This document shows positions 47,148 through 55,735 of a DNA stretch of 64,000 nt, piece after piece. Positions within the stretch are counted from its first letter, which is position 1. Each line of letters opens with the position of its first letter. Origin of the DNA: Chitinophaga ginsengisegetis (lineage in GTDB: Bacteria; Bacteroidota; Bacteroidia; Chitinophagales; Chitinophagaceae); the NCBI RefSeq assembly GCF_900168065.1, contig NZ_FUZZ01000001.1, positions 2,848,623 to 2,912,622 of the forward strand. Reading direction: 5' to 3'. The notes under the pieces were generated by a model. It was not told the DNA's origin and searched no databases. It saw only the letters and a program-made list of their open reading frames with translations. Made by a program: the position numbers and the translations under genes.

Positions 47148-47660
47148 TTATTTGTTGTAAACGTATTTATATAACTGGTTCTTAATATCAGGAAACGTTG
47201 CCGCGGCCGGCAGTAATCCTTTCTGCATCAGGCGCAGTTCCAGCGGCGGATAGTGGGGATAATACGGGGGCTGGTAATAGGATTCAGCAAAAGTCTGGTA
47301 CCCCAGGCGTTCATAAAATTTAATTCTACGTATAGCCTGCTCCGTTACAGGCGGTTCTACTTCCAGTACAATTCCGTTCAGTTGTGCTTCCATCAGTTGC
47401 ATTACCTGTGTACCGGCGCCTCCTCCCCTTGCAGCGGGATGGATAGCGAAATGTTCTATAAAGCTGAATGCAGGAAGGTTCCAGTAAAATATAAAACCCG
47501 CAAAGGCATCTTCACGGACAATACGCAACAGCTGCAGCTTTCCGGATGCTACCAGTGATAACTGCTGGTTCCAGGGTCTTCTTTCCTCTTCGGGAAAGGC
47601 TTCTTCATATAGATTTTTTATCGCTTCATCGGCGATGGTGGTAGGTACTAGCCGGATCAT
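47148..47660 (-). CDS. GNAT-family N-acetyltransferase
   Basis: A 170-residue protein. The acetyl-CoA motif A appears as IEHFAIHPAARGGGAGTQVMQ (near residues 68-88), followed by LEVEPPVTEQAIRRIKFYERLGYQT, the typical C-terminal half. The substrate is unknown. It is 9 nt downstream of a small membrane protein gene on the same strand. Confidence 0.88.
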   Translation of the reverse strand: MIRLVPTTIADEAIKNLYEEAFPEEERRPWNQQLSLVASGKLQLLRIVREDAFAGFIFYWNLPAFSFIEHFAIHPAARGGGAGTQVMQLMEAQLNGIVLEVEPPVTEQAIRRIKFYERLGYQTFAESYYQPPYYPHYPPLELRLMQKGLLPAAATFPDIKNQLYKYVYNK

Positions 47661-47669
47661 GCGGCTAAG

Positions 47670-48311
47670 TTACTGATTATCCTGTGCCGGTGGTGCGGGT
47701 ACATTTTTAGCGGACGGCACACATTCGAACGGATCGGGGTTGCCGGCAGGAGCGGGTTTATCGGCTGCCCAGCAGAAGTTCATCGGCTGACTGGTAATGC
47801 TGATCAGCTTTACGGCTACCTTGCTTCCCTTGCGGCTGTTGGAGGCTGCAATGCTGCGGGTACCTTTCTCGGGAATATTACTGATGGTATATCGTTCTGT
47901 TTTAAATACTTCATTATTATTGCGCATGTAGGAAACGCTGACTACTACATTATCCAGCGGGTATTCTGTTTGATTTCTCACGATTATATCCAGGTCTTTT
48001 ATACCTCCCAGCAACCCGGTGCGGTAATCGCCGGCGGTAACGGTAATGAACTGCTGCCAGTTTCGCCGGTAATAAGCCCTGCGTTCTATAAACTGGCCGG
48101 CTACCCTTTGGCGGAGTTCCTGGTGATTGGTGATTTGTTGGGACACGGCCCCGGATTGATCAAGACTTTTACGCAGATCACGGTTTTCGTTCCACAGGCG
48201 CTGGTTTTCAGACAGCACTTTGCGTACGTAGCGTTGTTGCTGACAGTAGCCCAGGGTAAATACCACAATGAGCAACAGGAGTATGGCGGGATAAACGTAA
48301 GTTCTTTTCAT
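47670..48311 (-). CDS. Membrane-anchored protein with coiled coil, unknown function
   Basis: A 213-residue protein. An N-terminal membrane anchor (YPAILLLLIVVFTLGYCQQQ) is followed by a short coiled-coil region (VLSENQRLWNENRDLRKSL), then a beta-rich domain (about 85-175) and a Pro-rich C terminus. The ATG at 48311 is used because it gives a clean anchor; the frame continues upstream but would overlap the divergent neighbour. I recognise no family. It lies 9 nt before the GNAT gene. Confidence 0.72.
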   Translation of the reverse strand: MKRTYVYPAILLLLIVVFTLGYCQQQRYVRKVLSENQRLWNENRDLRKSLDQSGAVSQQITNHQELRQRVAGQFIERRAYYRRNWQQFITVTAGDYRTGLLGGIKDLDIIVRNQTEYPLDNVVVSVSYMRNNNEVFKTERYTISNIPEKGTRSIAASNSRKGSKVAVKLISITSQPMNFCWAADKPAPAGNPDPFECVPSAKNVPAPPAQDNQ

Positions 48312-48372
48312 ACCGGGGAAAGAGAAAAAATAATGCCAATGCATTTTTATTACATTTGTACAAATGGTTTCA

Positions 48373-49539
48373 ATGCAGCTGATTATTGTAAACAATGAAC
48401 AGACAGCCCGGCAATTTATCGACGTGCATGTGAATTTAAATAAAAATGTACCTGGTTGGATAAGGCCGCTGGATAAAGATATTAACGGAGTTTTTGATCC
48501 GGAAAAAAACAAGGCATTCCGTCACGGGGAGTGTATCAGATGGATTTTAAAAGATGAGCAGGGCCGTTTAGCCGGCAGGATTGCTGCTTTTGTGAATAAG
48601 AAATATAAAACAAAGGGAGATGAGTGCCTGGTGGGCGGAGTGGGTTTCTTTGATTGTATAGATCAGCAGGAAGCAGCCAACCTGCTTTTTGATACGGCCA
48701 AACAGTGGTTGCAGGAAAGAGGTATGGGCGCAATGGATGGCCCTATTAATTTCGGGGAGCGCAATAACTGGTGGGGATTGCTTACAGAAGGATTTCATGA
48801 ACCATTATACTGTATGAATTTCAATCCTCCTTATTATATCCGTTTATTTGAACAGTATGGTTTTCAACTTTTCTTTAACCAGCTTTGTTATGGAATGAAG
48901 GTAAGTGATCAGCTGCTGCCCAAATTTTTTAGCCGGCATGCTGCTATTGAGGCTGATCCGGCATTCAGGGCAGTGCATATCCGGAAGGATGATCTGCCAC
49001 GGTTTGCCGAGGCATTCAGCATTGTGTATAACAAGGCATGGGCGCAGCATATGGGTGGTAAGGAAATGGGGAAAGCACAGGTACTGGCGTTGTTTAAGCA
49101 GATGAAGCCCCTGATGGATGAAAAGATTGCCTGGTTTGTTTATCACAATGATGATCCTATTGCTATTTGGCTGAACCTGCCGGACCTGAACCAGTATATA
49201 AAACATATGAACGGGAAATTTGGTTTGTTGCAAAAGCTGAAGTTCCTGTGGTTAAAGCAAACCGGCTATTGCAAAAAAATGGTGGGGATTATATTTGGTA
49301 TCGTACCTGAATTTCAGGGGAAGGGGGTAGATGCGTATATGATTGTGGAGGGAGCGAAATTAATACAAAGCGGTATGTCGCCATATGAGGATTATGAAAT
49401 GCAGTGGATTGGCGATTTTAACCCGAGGATGCAGAATGTGGCGGAGGGCCTTGGCGCCACTCCCACCAGACGGCTGGCCACGTATCGTTACTTATTTGAC
49501 CGCTCTGTTCCTTTTAAAAGGCACCCGATCCTGGGATAA
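48373..49539 (+). CDS. GNAT-like protein of about 388 residues
   Basis: A long acetyltransferase-like protein. It starts LIIVNNEQTARQFIDVHVNLN; the mid region MDGPINFGERNNWWGLLTEGF and FNPPYYIRLFEQYGFQ resemble a family of double-GNAT proteins in Bacteroidota. The C-terminal GIVPEFQGKGVDAYMI fits the acetyl-CoA loop. An ATG also occurs at 48364, but TACATTTG (48351-48358) ends only 5 nt before it, so the ATG at 48373 is preferred. The substrate is unknown. Confidence 0.8.
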   Translation: MQLIIVNNEQTARQFIDVHVNLNKNVPGWIRPLDKDINGVFDPEKNKAFRHGECIRWILKDEQGRLAGRIAAFVNKKYKTKGDECLVGGVGFFDCIDQQEAANLLFDTAKQWLQERGMGAMDGPINFGERNNWWGLLTEGFHEPLYCMNFNPPYYIRLFEQYGFQLFFNQLCYGMKVSDQLLPKFFSRHAAIEADPAFRAVHIRKDDLPRFAEAFSIVYNKAWAQHMGGKEMGKAQVLALFKQMKPLMDEKIAWFVYHNDDPIAIWLNLPDLNQYIKHMNGKFGLLQKLKFLWLKQTGYCKKMVGIIFGIVPEFQGKGVDAYMIVEGAKLIQSGMSPYEDYEMQWIGDFNPRMQNVAEGLGATPTRRLATYRYLFDRSVPFKRHPILG

Positions 49540-49564
49540 CAATAATCCGCCACAGCGGGGGTAT

Positions 49565-49594
49565 ATACCTCTCATATGAGTATATGAGAGGTAT
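49565..49594. repeat. 13-bp perfect inverted repeat
   Basis: ATACCTCTCATAT (49565-49577) and its complement (49582-49594) are separated by GAGT. Inside, CTCATATGAG is itself a 10-bp palindrome. It lies 26 nt past the GNAT-like stop and 83 nt before the M48-like gene. There is no T-run. Confidence 0.65.
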
Positions 49595-49676
49595 CGTGGG
49601 TACGTAAGTTTATGAATATTGTATAACATTTAGATCCCTTTTACTGTTACGATCGTATCTAACCTGATGTTTTGTT

Positions 49677-51803
49677 ATGACCAACTTATACCCTGAGTGT
49701 CCTGATAACGCGGATCTGGCACTTATTGAGCCCACGTTACTATTTAGGCAACAGATAATGAAAGCCATCAGCTGCGTTGTGTTGTTCTTTATTCTTTACG
49801 TGGTGTTATTGTTTGCAGCTGTTGCCCTGGCTGTAGCCTGTGTGTCGGGAGGGATCATGTTATTCCGCACTTATCCGGGCTGGAGCACTGGCATCATCGC
49901 ACTCAGTTTCATTTTACTGGGAGGGATGGTATTATTTTTTCTCATAAAATTTCTTTTTAACAAACGTCCTGCAGACAACCCTTACCGTACGCAGATCTTC
50001 CCGGATCATCATCCCCGTTTATTTGATTTTATTACGCAACTGGTGAAGGACACGCGCATCAGTTTTCCGAAGAAGGTATTTATTGTGCCGGATATGCACA
50101 CCGCAATATTTTATCATTCCAGCTTTCTCAGTTTATTCTGGCCGGCGGGAAAAAACCTGGAGATCGGGTTAGGGTTGATCAACAGCGTAAATGTGAGCGA
50201 GTTTAAGATGTTACTGGCATATGAGTTTGCGCATTTCTCGCAGCGTAGTATGAAACTTGGCAGCTACATCTATGCGTTGAACAAGATGTTGTATAATATG
50301 CTGTATGAAAATGACCGGTGGAATGAAATAGAGGTACGCTGGAGCAGTGGCAGCAGCCTGTTAAGTTTTTTTGCCCATATTACTACGCGGATTCTGAATG
50401 GGATGCAATATGTATTACGGAAAATATATGCGATCATTAACCGCCAGTACCTGGAACTAAGCCGCGAAATGGAATATCATGCAGATACGGTGGCGGTAGG
50501 GCTTACCAGCACTGAAACGGCCGTGAGCAGTTTACGCCGGCTGGAAATGGGTGGTTACTGCCTGGATCATTGTTTTCATAAATTACCTGACCTGGCGGAA
50601 AGAACGCTGCGGTTTGCCAATATTTTCACAGCGCAGCGTGCCATGATCCGTTACTATGCCACGCAAAACCACCTGGCAGTGGATGCCGCCGGGCTGCCTG
50701 TTATCACCGACAGTTATTTCCATACTTTTCTTAAGAGCCGGGTGCAGCTGCGCGAGCAATGGACTTCGCATCTTTCGCGGGAAGCCAGGGAGGCGCATTA
50801 TTCAGCCGCAAATGTTTCCTGTAAGCCGATCGCCATCAGTGCCTGGAACCTGTTTAATGAGCCGGAAAACGTGCAGGAGTACATGACTGCGCTTGTATAT
50901 AATTTCACGGTACACAACAGTGAGGAACCATTTACGGAAATTACTCCTGCTGCTTATATTGAAGAGCTTTCACAACGCCACCGGTTATACGAATACCCGA
51001 AAACATTTAATGATTACTATGATAACCGGCCGTTTCCCGGCATTAACGGGGAGTTTACCCGGCTGTTGCCACCGGAAGATATGGAAGCCGGTAGTTTACA
51101 GGAGTTGTATCATCCGGATAATATTATGAGGATGCGGGCTTTTTACCGTGACCGCCAGGATGCCGAAACGTTGCAGGCTATCAGCAGCGGGCAGTTTCAG
51201 ACCAGTCATTTCGAGTTTGACGGGCAAAAATACAGTGCGGCGCGGGCAAAGCAGCTGGCCCGGATGTTATCTGCGCAGGTGGCCTCTGAAGAGGCGTGGC
51301 TGCAATTACACGACCAGCAAGCCTTCCGGTATCATTATACCGTGGCGATGCGGCAAAGTCCGGCAACGGCGGCCCTGCTCCGGGAAAAATACACCCAGAT
51401 CCTGCAGTATCAGCAAACCGGCCACCAGTTGAATGAGCAGGTGATCAGGATTATTCATTGTATCAGCCTGTTATTTAATTCCGGCGAGCAGGATATGGAA
51501 TCGCTGCCGGCGCTTTTTGATGAACTATCGGCCGAATGCTGGAGCTTCCGGATGATGACGGAAAATATTCAGCAGGGGGCGTTGTTCAAAACTTTCCCGG
51601 AAAGTATGGAGGAAAAACTGAAGCGGTTCAGGGAACATGATTGTACTTTTATACAGGATATGATCCCCGACTATGTGGCTATCCAGGAATTGCATGAGAT
51701 CAGTTCCGCCATGATGGAACATTTTAACAACGGCGTCATATTATTAAAAAAGGCATATCTGGAATTTATTTTAACTTTAGAACCGGGGAATAACACCCGT
51801 TGA
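49677..51803 (+). CDS. M48-like membrane protein with altered zinc motif
   Basis: A 708-residue protein. Two membrane helices lie near residues 30-58 and 72-97, then an M48 (Ste24/HtpX-like) domain. The zinc motif HExxH reads YEFAH: codon 182 is TAT where CAT (His) is expected, with Glu183 and His186 kept. The third-ligand region is present (LSREMEYHADTVAV, near residue 264). The C-terminal 350 residues are helical and unlike M48 proteins that I know. It may be a non-catalytic homologue. It stands alone, 77 nt before dnaX. Confidence 0.82.
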   Translation: MTNLYPECPDNADLALIEPTLLFRQQIMKAISCVVLFFILYVVLLFAAVALAVACVSGGIMLFRTYPGWSTGIIALSFILLGGMVLFFLIKFLFNKRPADNPYRTQIFPDHHPRLFDFITQLVKDTRISFPKKVFIVPDMHTAIFYHSSFLSLFWPAGKNLEIGLGLINSVNVSEFKMLLAYEFAHFSQRSMKLGSYIYALNKMLYNMLYENDRWNEIEVRWSSGSSLLSFFAHITTRILNGMQYVLRKIYAIINRQYLELSREMEYHADTVAVGLTSTETAVSSLRRLEMGGYCLDHCFHKLPDLAERTLRFANIFTAQRAMIRYYATQNHLAVDAAGLPVITDSYFHTFLKSRVQLREQWTSHLSREAREAHYSAANVSCKPIAISAWNLFNEPENVQEYMTALVYNFTVHNSEEPFTEITPAAYIEELSQRHRLYEYPKTFNDYYDNRPFPGINGEFTRLLPPEDMEAGSLQELYHPDNIMRMRAFYRDRQDAETLQAISSGQFQTSHFEFDGQKYSAARAKQLARMLSAQVASEEAWLQLHDQQAFRYHYTVAMRQSPATAALLREKYTQILQYQQTGHQLNEQVIRIIHCISLLFNSGEQDMESLPALFDELSAECWSFRMMTENIQQGALFKTFPESMEEKLKRFREHDCTFIQDMIPDYVAIQELHEISSAMMEHFNNGVILLKKAYLEFILTLEPGNNTR

Positions 51804-51880
51804 AGCGCCGTTCCTGTTGTGCATTTTTCTCTTACTGAATTTGTGCGTATTTTCGGCGCTCGCGAAAGCGTAGCAGTCAT

Positions 51881-53884
51881 ATGGAGAATTTTATCGTTTC
51901 AGCCCGTAAATACCGTCCACAGAACTTTTCAACTGTAGTAGGACAGGCACATATTACCACCACTCTCAAAAATGCCATCCGCAATAACCAGCTGGCGCAT
52001 GCCTTCCTGTTTTGCGGGCCCCGCGGAGTTGGGAAAACCACGTGTGCGCGTATCCTGGCTAAAACCATTAACTGCGAAAATCTGCAGCCGGATGGGGAAG
52101 CCTGTAATGAATGTCATTCCTGTAAGTCATTTAATGAGGGCAGTTCGTTCAACATTCACGAGCTGGATGCTGCGTCCAACAACTCGGTAGATGATATCCG
52201 TACCCTGGTGGAACAGGTGCGTTTTGCGCCACAGGCAGGGAAATACAAGATCTATATCATAGATGAGGTACACATGCTCAGTTCCTCGGCTTTCAATGCG
52301 TTTCTGAAAACCCTGGAGGAGCCGCCATCCTATGCGATTTTTATCCTGGCCACCACGGAGAAGCATAAAATATTGCCTACGATCCTGAGCCGTTGCCAGA
52401 TCTTCGACTTCAAACGTATTACCATACAGGATACCGTGGACCATTTGCAGGAGATATGCACCAAAGAGCATATCCAGGCGGAAACAGATGCCCTGCACCT
52501 GGTAGCACAGAAAACAGATGGGTGTATGCGGGATTCCCTGAGTACGCTGGATAAGATCGTGAGCTTTACAAGCGGGCATCTTACTTACCAGAATACGCTG
52601 GAACACCTGAACATTCTTGACTACGATTATTTTTTCCGGGTAATGGCCTCCGTGCTTCAACAGGACGTAGCCAATGCCCTGCTCATATTTGACGAAATTT
52701 TACAGAAAGGTTTTGAAGGAGATAACTTCCTGAATGGTTGGGCGGAGTTTTTACGTAACCTGTTGTTATGTAAAGAAGACAAGGCCCTTCACCTGGTGGA
52801 GGTTTCCGGCAACCTGAAGGAACGATATAAACAGCTGTCGGGCCAGGTGAGTCCTGCTTACCTGATCACCGCCCTTCACCTGCTGAATGAAACTGAGATC
52901 AATTACCGCATGGCGCGCAACAAGCGTTTGCATGTGGAGATGGCGCTGATCAAGCTGTGTTTTCTGCAACAGGCAGTAACCCTGGTAAGCGACGACAGCA
53001 ACGGGGAAGTGTCAAAAAAAAAGCTGGTAGCTGATGGATCTCCCCCGCAGAAACTGCGGGCGCCTGTGGCCCAGCCGGTAACGGCTAAAACCATTACCGG
53101 GAACCCGGCTACAACGGAGAGTATCGGCACGGTGCCGGGGCCCCGTTTAACGGTAGACACGCCGGTTCAGCCAACACAGGTTCCGCCTGCACCGCAGCAA
53201 GCGGCTTCTGCTCCAGTGGCAGCACCGGTTACAGCTCCTGTACCGGCTCCCGCTCCCGCAGCGCCTACGCCATCTGTACCTTCCAACGGACATACCGCCG
53301 TTACCGGCGGGCCGGCAACGGCGCCTGTAACGACAACGCCTGTTGGCAGTCAGCCGGCTGCCACAGCTACTGCACCTGTTGCTACGCCTCCGGCTGGTGG
53401 CACAACTACCGCGACCGCTGCTCCGGCCAGCAAGCTGACAGGGCTTGCCGCCATGAAAGAAGCGATGGCCGCCAAACAGCAGGGTACTACCCAGGTACAG
53501 TCCACCCCACTTACAATGGGAGCGATCCATGTGTACTGGGAAGAATTTATTGATCTGTACCGGCAGGCCAACAAAATGACGGTGGTAAGTAATTTACAGC
53601 TGGCGCAGCTGAAACTGCTGGGTACTACAGAGGTGGGAATTGTGAGCCGGAACATTGTACAATTCCGGTTTATGGAAGAAGAAAAGCTGGTAATTGCTGA
53701 ATTTCTGAAGAAGAAATTTAACAACCCTACCATTGTGCTTACCCTCCAGCTGGATGAGAGTCAGCAGACGCAGGACATAGGTCCGGCGCCACTTTCCAGC
53801 CGGGAGCAATTCCAGCAGATGGCGGAAAAATACCCGCTGGTGAAAGAGCTGAAAGACCGGCTGAACATGGAGTTAGATTTCTAG
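51881..53884 (+). CDS. dnaX: DNA polymerase III subunit gamma/tau
   Basis: A 667-residue clamp-loader ATPase. The Walker A GPRGVGKTTCARI (residues 46-58), the zinc cysteines (CENLQPDGEACNECHSC), Walker B with IIDEVHMLSSSAFNAFLKTLEEPP-type segment (YIIDEVHML) and the sensor TTEKHKILPTILSRCQIF are intact. A Pro/Ala/Thr-rich linker (about 395-525) is followed by a C-terminal tau domain. No frameshift signal was found, so a gamma form is not evident. The exact promoter is unclear. Confidence 0.96.
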   Translation: MENFIVSARKYRPQNFSTVVGQAHITTTLKNAIRNNQLAHAFLFCGPRGVGKTTCARILAKTINCENLQPDGEACNECHSCKSFNEGSSFNIHELDAASNNSVDDIRTLVEQVRFAPQAGKYKIYIIDEVHMLSSSAFNAFLKTLEEPPSYAIFILATTEKHKILPTILSRCQIFDFKRITIQDTVDHLQEICTKEHIQAETDALHLVAQKTDGCMRDSLSTLDKIVSFTSGHLTYQNTLEHLNILDYDYFFRVMASVLQQDVANALLIFDEILQKGFEGDNFLNGWAEFLRNLLLCKEDKALHLVEVSGNLKERYKQLSGQVSPAYLITALHLLNETEINYRMARNKRLHVEMALIKLCFLQQAVTLVSDDSNGEVSKKKLVADGSPPQKLRAPVAQPVTAKTITGNPATTESIGTVPGPRLTVDTPVQPTQVPPAPQQAASAPVAAPVTAPVPAPAPAAPTPSVPSNGHTAVTGGPATAPVTTTPVGSQPAATATAPVATPPAGGTTTATAAPASKLTGLAAMKEAMAAKQQGTTQVQSTPLTMGAIHVYWEEFIDLYRQANKMTVVSNLQLAQLKLLGTTEVGIVSRNIVQFRFMEEEKLVIAEFLKKKFNNPTIVLTLQLDESQQTQDIGPAPLSSREQFQQMAEKYPLVKELKDRLNMELDF

Positions 53885-53946
53885 CGTATTGCGCTGATTA
53901 AATATTAACGATAGACAGACATTTTTAAACAGTTTACAATTCCTTC

Positions 53947-53978
53947 TTTGCGTTTTTGCGCAAAAACATGTAGGTTTG
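53947..53978 (+). promoter_or_regulatory. Promoter of the E2 gene (Bacteroidota type)
   Basis: TTTG (53947-53950), a 20-nt spacer and TAGGTTTG (53971-53978) match TTTG-N20-TAnnTTTG. The E2 ATG is 23 nt further on. Confidence 0.6.
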
Positions 53979-54001
53979 AACAAAATTTTGAATAAAGCAC
54001 T

Positions 54002-55660
54002 ATGGCAGAAGTTATCAGAATGCCCCTTTTGAGTGATACGATGACGGAAGGGGTGATTGCGGAATGGCATAAAAAGGTGGGCGATACAGTAAAGGCAGAC
54101 GATGTAATAGCTGAAGTGGAAACGGATAAAGCCACTATGGAAGTGATGGGTTACGTAGAAGGCACCCTCCTTTATATAGGTGTTGAAAAAGGAAAAGCAG
54201 CTAAAGTAAACGGAATTATTGCCATTGTAGGTAAACCGGGAGAAGATTACAGTTCTCTGCTGGAAGGTGAAGGCAAAAAAGAGGCTGCTGCTCCGGCTCC
54301 TGCCGCTGCTGCTGCACCTGCTGCTGCCGCACCTGCACCACAGGCTGCTCCGGCTGCTGCCGCGCCTGCTGATGACGCTGCTTTAAAAGAAGCGCTGAAA
54401 AATGCTACTGTTATCCGTATGCCGCTCCTGAGCGATACCATGACAGAAGGTAAAATAGTTGCCTGGAATAAGAAAGTAGGCGACGTTGTGAAGAATGACG
54501 ATGTACTGGCAGAAGTGGAAACGGATAAAGCCACTATGGAAGTGATGGGTTATGCTGACGGTACCTTATTATATATAGGTGTGAAAGAAGGCGAAGCGGC
54601 CAAAGTAAACGGTATTATTGCCATTGTAGGTAAACCGGGTACTAATGTAGATGCGATCCTGGCAGGCGAAGGCGCTGCTCCGGCTGCATCTGCTCCATCC
54701 GCCCCTGCTGCGGCTCCTTCACAGAATGGCACTACTGCTGCTCCGGCGGCGGCTCCGGCAGCCACCACCACCGGCGGCGATGGCCGTGTGAAAGCTTCCC
54801 CGCTGGCCAAAAAGCTGGCAGAAGAAAAAGGCATCGACATCAGCCAGGTTCCCGGCTCAGGTGATGGTGGCCGTATTATCAAGAAAGACGTAGATAGCTA
54901 TGTTCCTGCAGCCAAAGCGGCTCCGGCAGCACAAAGCAGCGCAACTCCTGCTGCTCCTGCCTTTGTACCAGCCGGCCAGGAAGGCTTCACTGATATTCCG
55001 CTGACCAAAATGCGCCAGGTAATTGCCAGACGCCTCAGCGAAAGCAAATTCAGCGCTCCTCACTTCTACCTGAAAATAGATGTGAATATGGATAAGGCGA
55101 TGGAAGCACGTAAATCCATCAACGAAATTTCCCCTGTTAAGATTTCCTTCAATGATATGGTGATCAAAGCTTCTGCTATGGCACTGCGTCAGCATCCGGC
55201 GGTGAACAGCAGCTGGATGGGCGACTTTATCCGTCAGAACCAGCACATACACATCGGTTCTGCGGTAGCTATTGAAGATGGTTTGATTGTACCGGTGATC
55301 CGCTTTGCAGATCAGAAAACACTGAGCCAGATTGCCAGTGATGCAAAAGGCCTGTACGACAAAGCCAAAAACAAAAAACTGCAGCCACAGGAATTCAGCG
55401 GCAATACCTTCAGCGTTTCCAACCTTGGTATGCTGGGTATCGACGAATTCACTGCGATCATTAACCCACCGGATTCAGCAATCCTGGCGGTAGGTAATAT
55501 CACAGAAACGGCAGTGGTAGAGAAAGGCCAGGTGAAAATAGCCAACATCATGAAACTGACCCTGAGCTGCGACCACAGAAGCGTGGATGGAGCGGTAGGC
55601 GCACGTTTCCTGGCTACCCTGAAAGGGTTCCTGGAAAACCCGGTAACTATGCTGGTATAA
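54002..55660 (+). CDS. Pyruvate dehydrogenase E2, dihydrolipoamide acetyltransferase
   Basis: A 552-residue E2. Two lipoyl domains (residues 1-80 and 136-215) each carry ETDKATMEVMGY, with lipoyl lysines Lys43 and Lys176. An E1/E3-binding domain follows (VKASPLAKKLAEEKGIDISQ, GSGDGGRIIKKDV), then the catalytic domain ending with the active-site His (CDHRSVDGAVGARFL). It transfers acetyl groups to CoA. The two lipoyl domains share a 41-nt stretch of identical DNA, which suggests recent duplication or gene conversion. E1 and E3 genes are not in the window. Confidence 0.95.
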   Translation: MAEVIRMPLLSDTMTEGVIAEWHKKVGDTVKADDVIAEVETDKATMEVMGYVEGTLLYIGVEKGKAAKVNGIIAIVGKPGEDYSSLLEGEGKKEAAAPAPAAAAAPAAAAPAPQAAPAAAAPADDAALKEALKNATVIRMPLLSDTMTEGKIVAWNKKVGDVVKNDDVLAEVETDKATMEVMGYADGTLLYIGVKEGEAAKVNGIIAIVGKPGTNVDAILAGEGAAPAASAPSAPAAAPSQNGTTAAPAAAPAATTTGGDGRVKASPLAKKLAEEKGIDISQVPGSGDGGRIIKKDVDSYVPAAKAAPAAQSSATPAAPAFVPAGQEGFTDIPLTKMRQVIARRLSESKFSAPHFYLKIDVNMDKAMEARKSINEISPVKISFNDMVIKASAMALRQHPAVNSSWMGDFIRQNQHIHIGSAVAIEDGLIVPVIRFADQKTLSQIASDAKGLYDKAKNKKLQPQEFSGNTFSVSNLGMLGIDEFTAIINPPDSAILAVGNITETAVVEKGQVKIANIMKLTLSCDHRSVDGAVGARFLATLKGFLENPVTMLV

Positions 55661-55680
55661 ACTAAATGTAATAGCTATAC

Positions 55681-55716
55681 AACGAAGCCGTCTCTCATAC
55701 AAGAGACGGCTTCGTT
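55681..55716. terminator. Bidirectional terminator after the E2 gene
   Basis: A perfect 15-bp stem (aacgaagccgtctct / agagacggcttcgtt) has a 6-nt loop. It is 20 nt past the E2 stop and near the convergent TonB receptor stop. Confidence 0.92.
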
Positions 55717-55735
55717 ATTTATGGTTACTGACAGA

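Noticed and set aside
51881..53884. Programmed frameshift in dnaX
   Set aside because: No A6G-type slippery stretch with a following stem was found at the expected place; the A-run at about 53019 lies before the linker, but no early stop can be argued from it with confidence.
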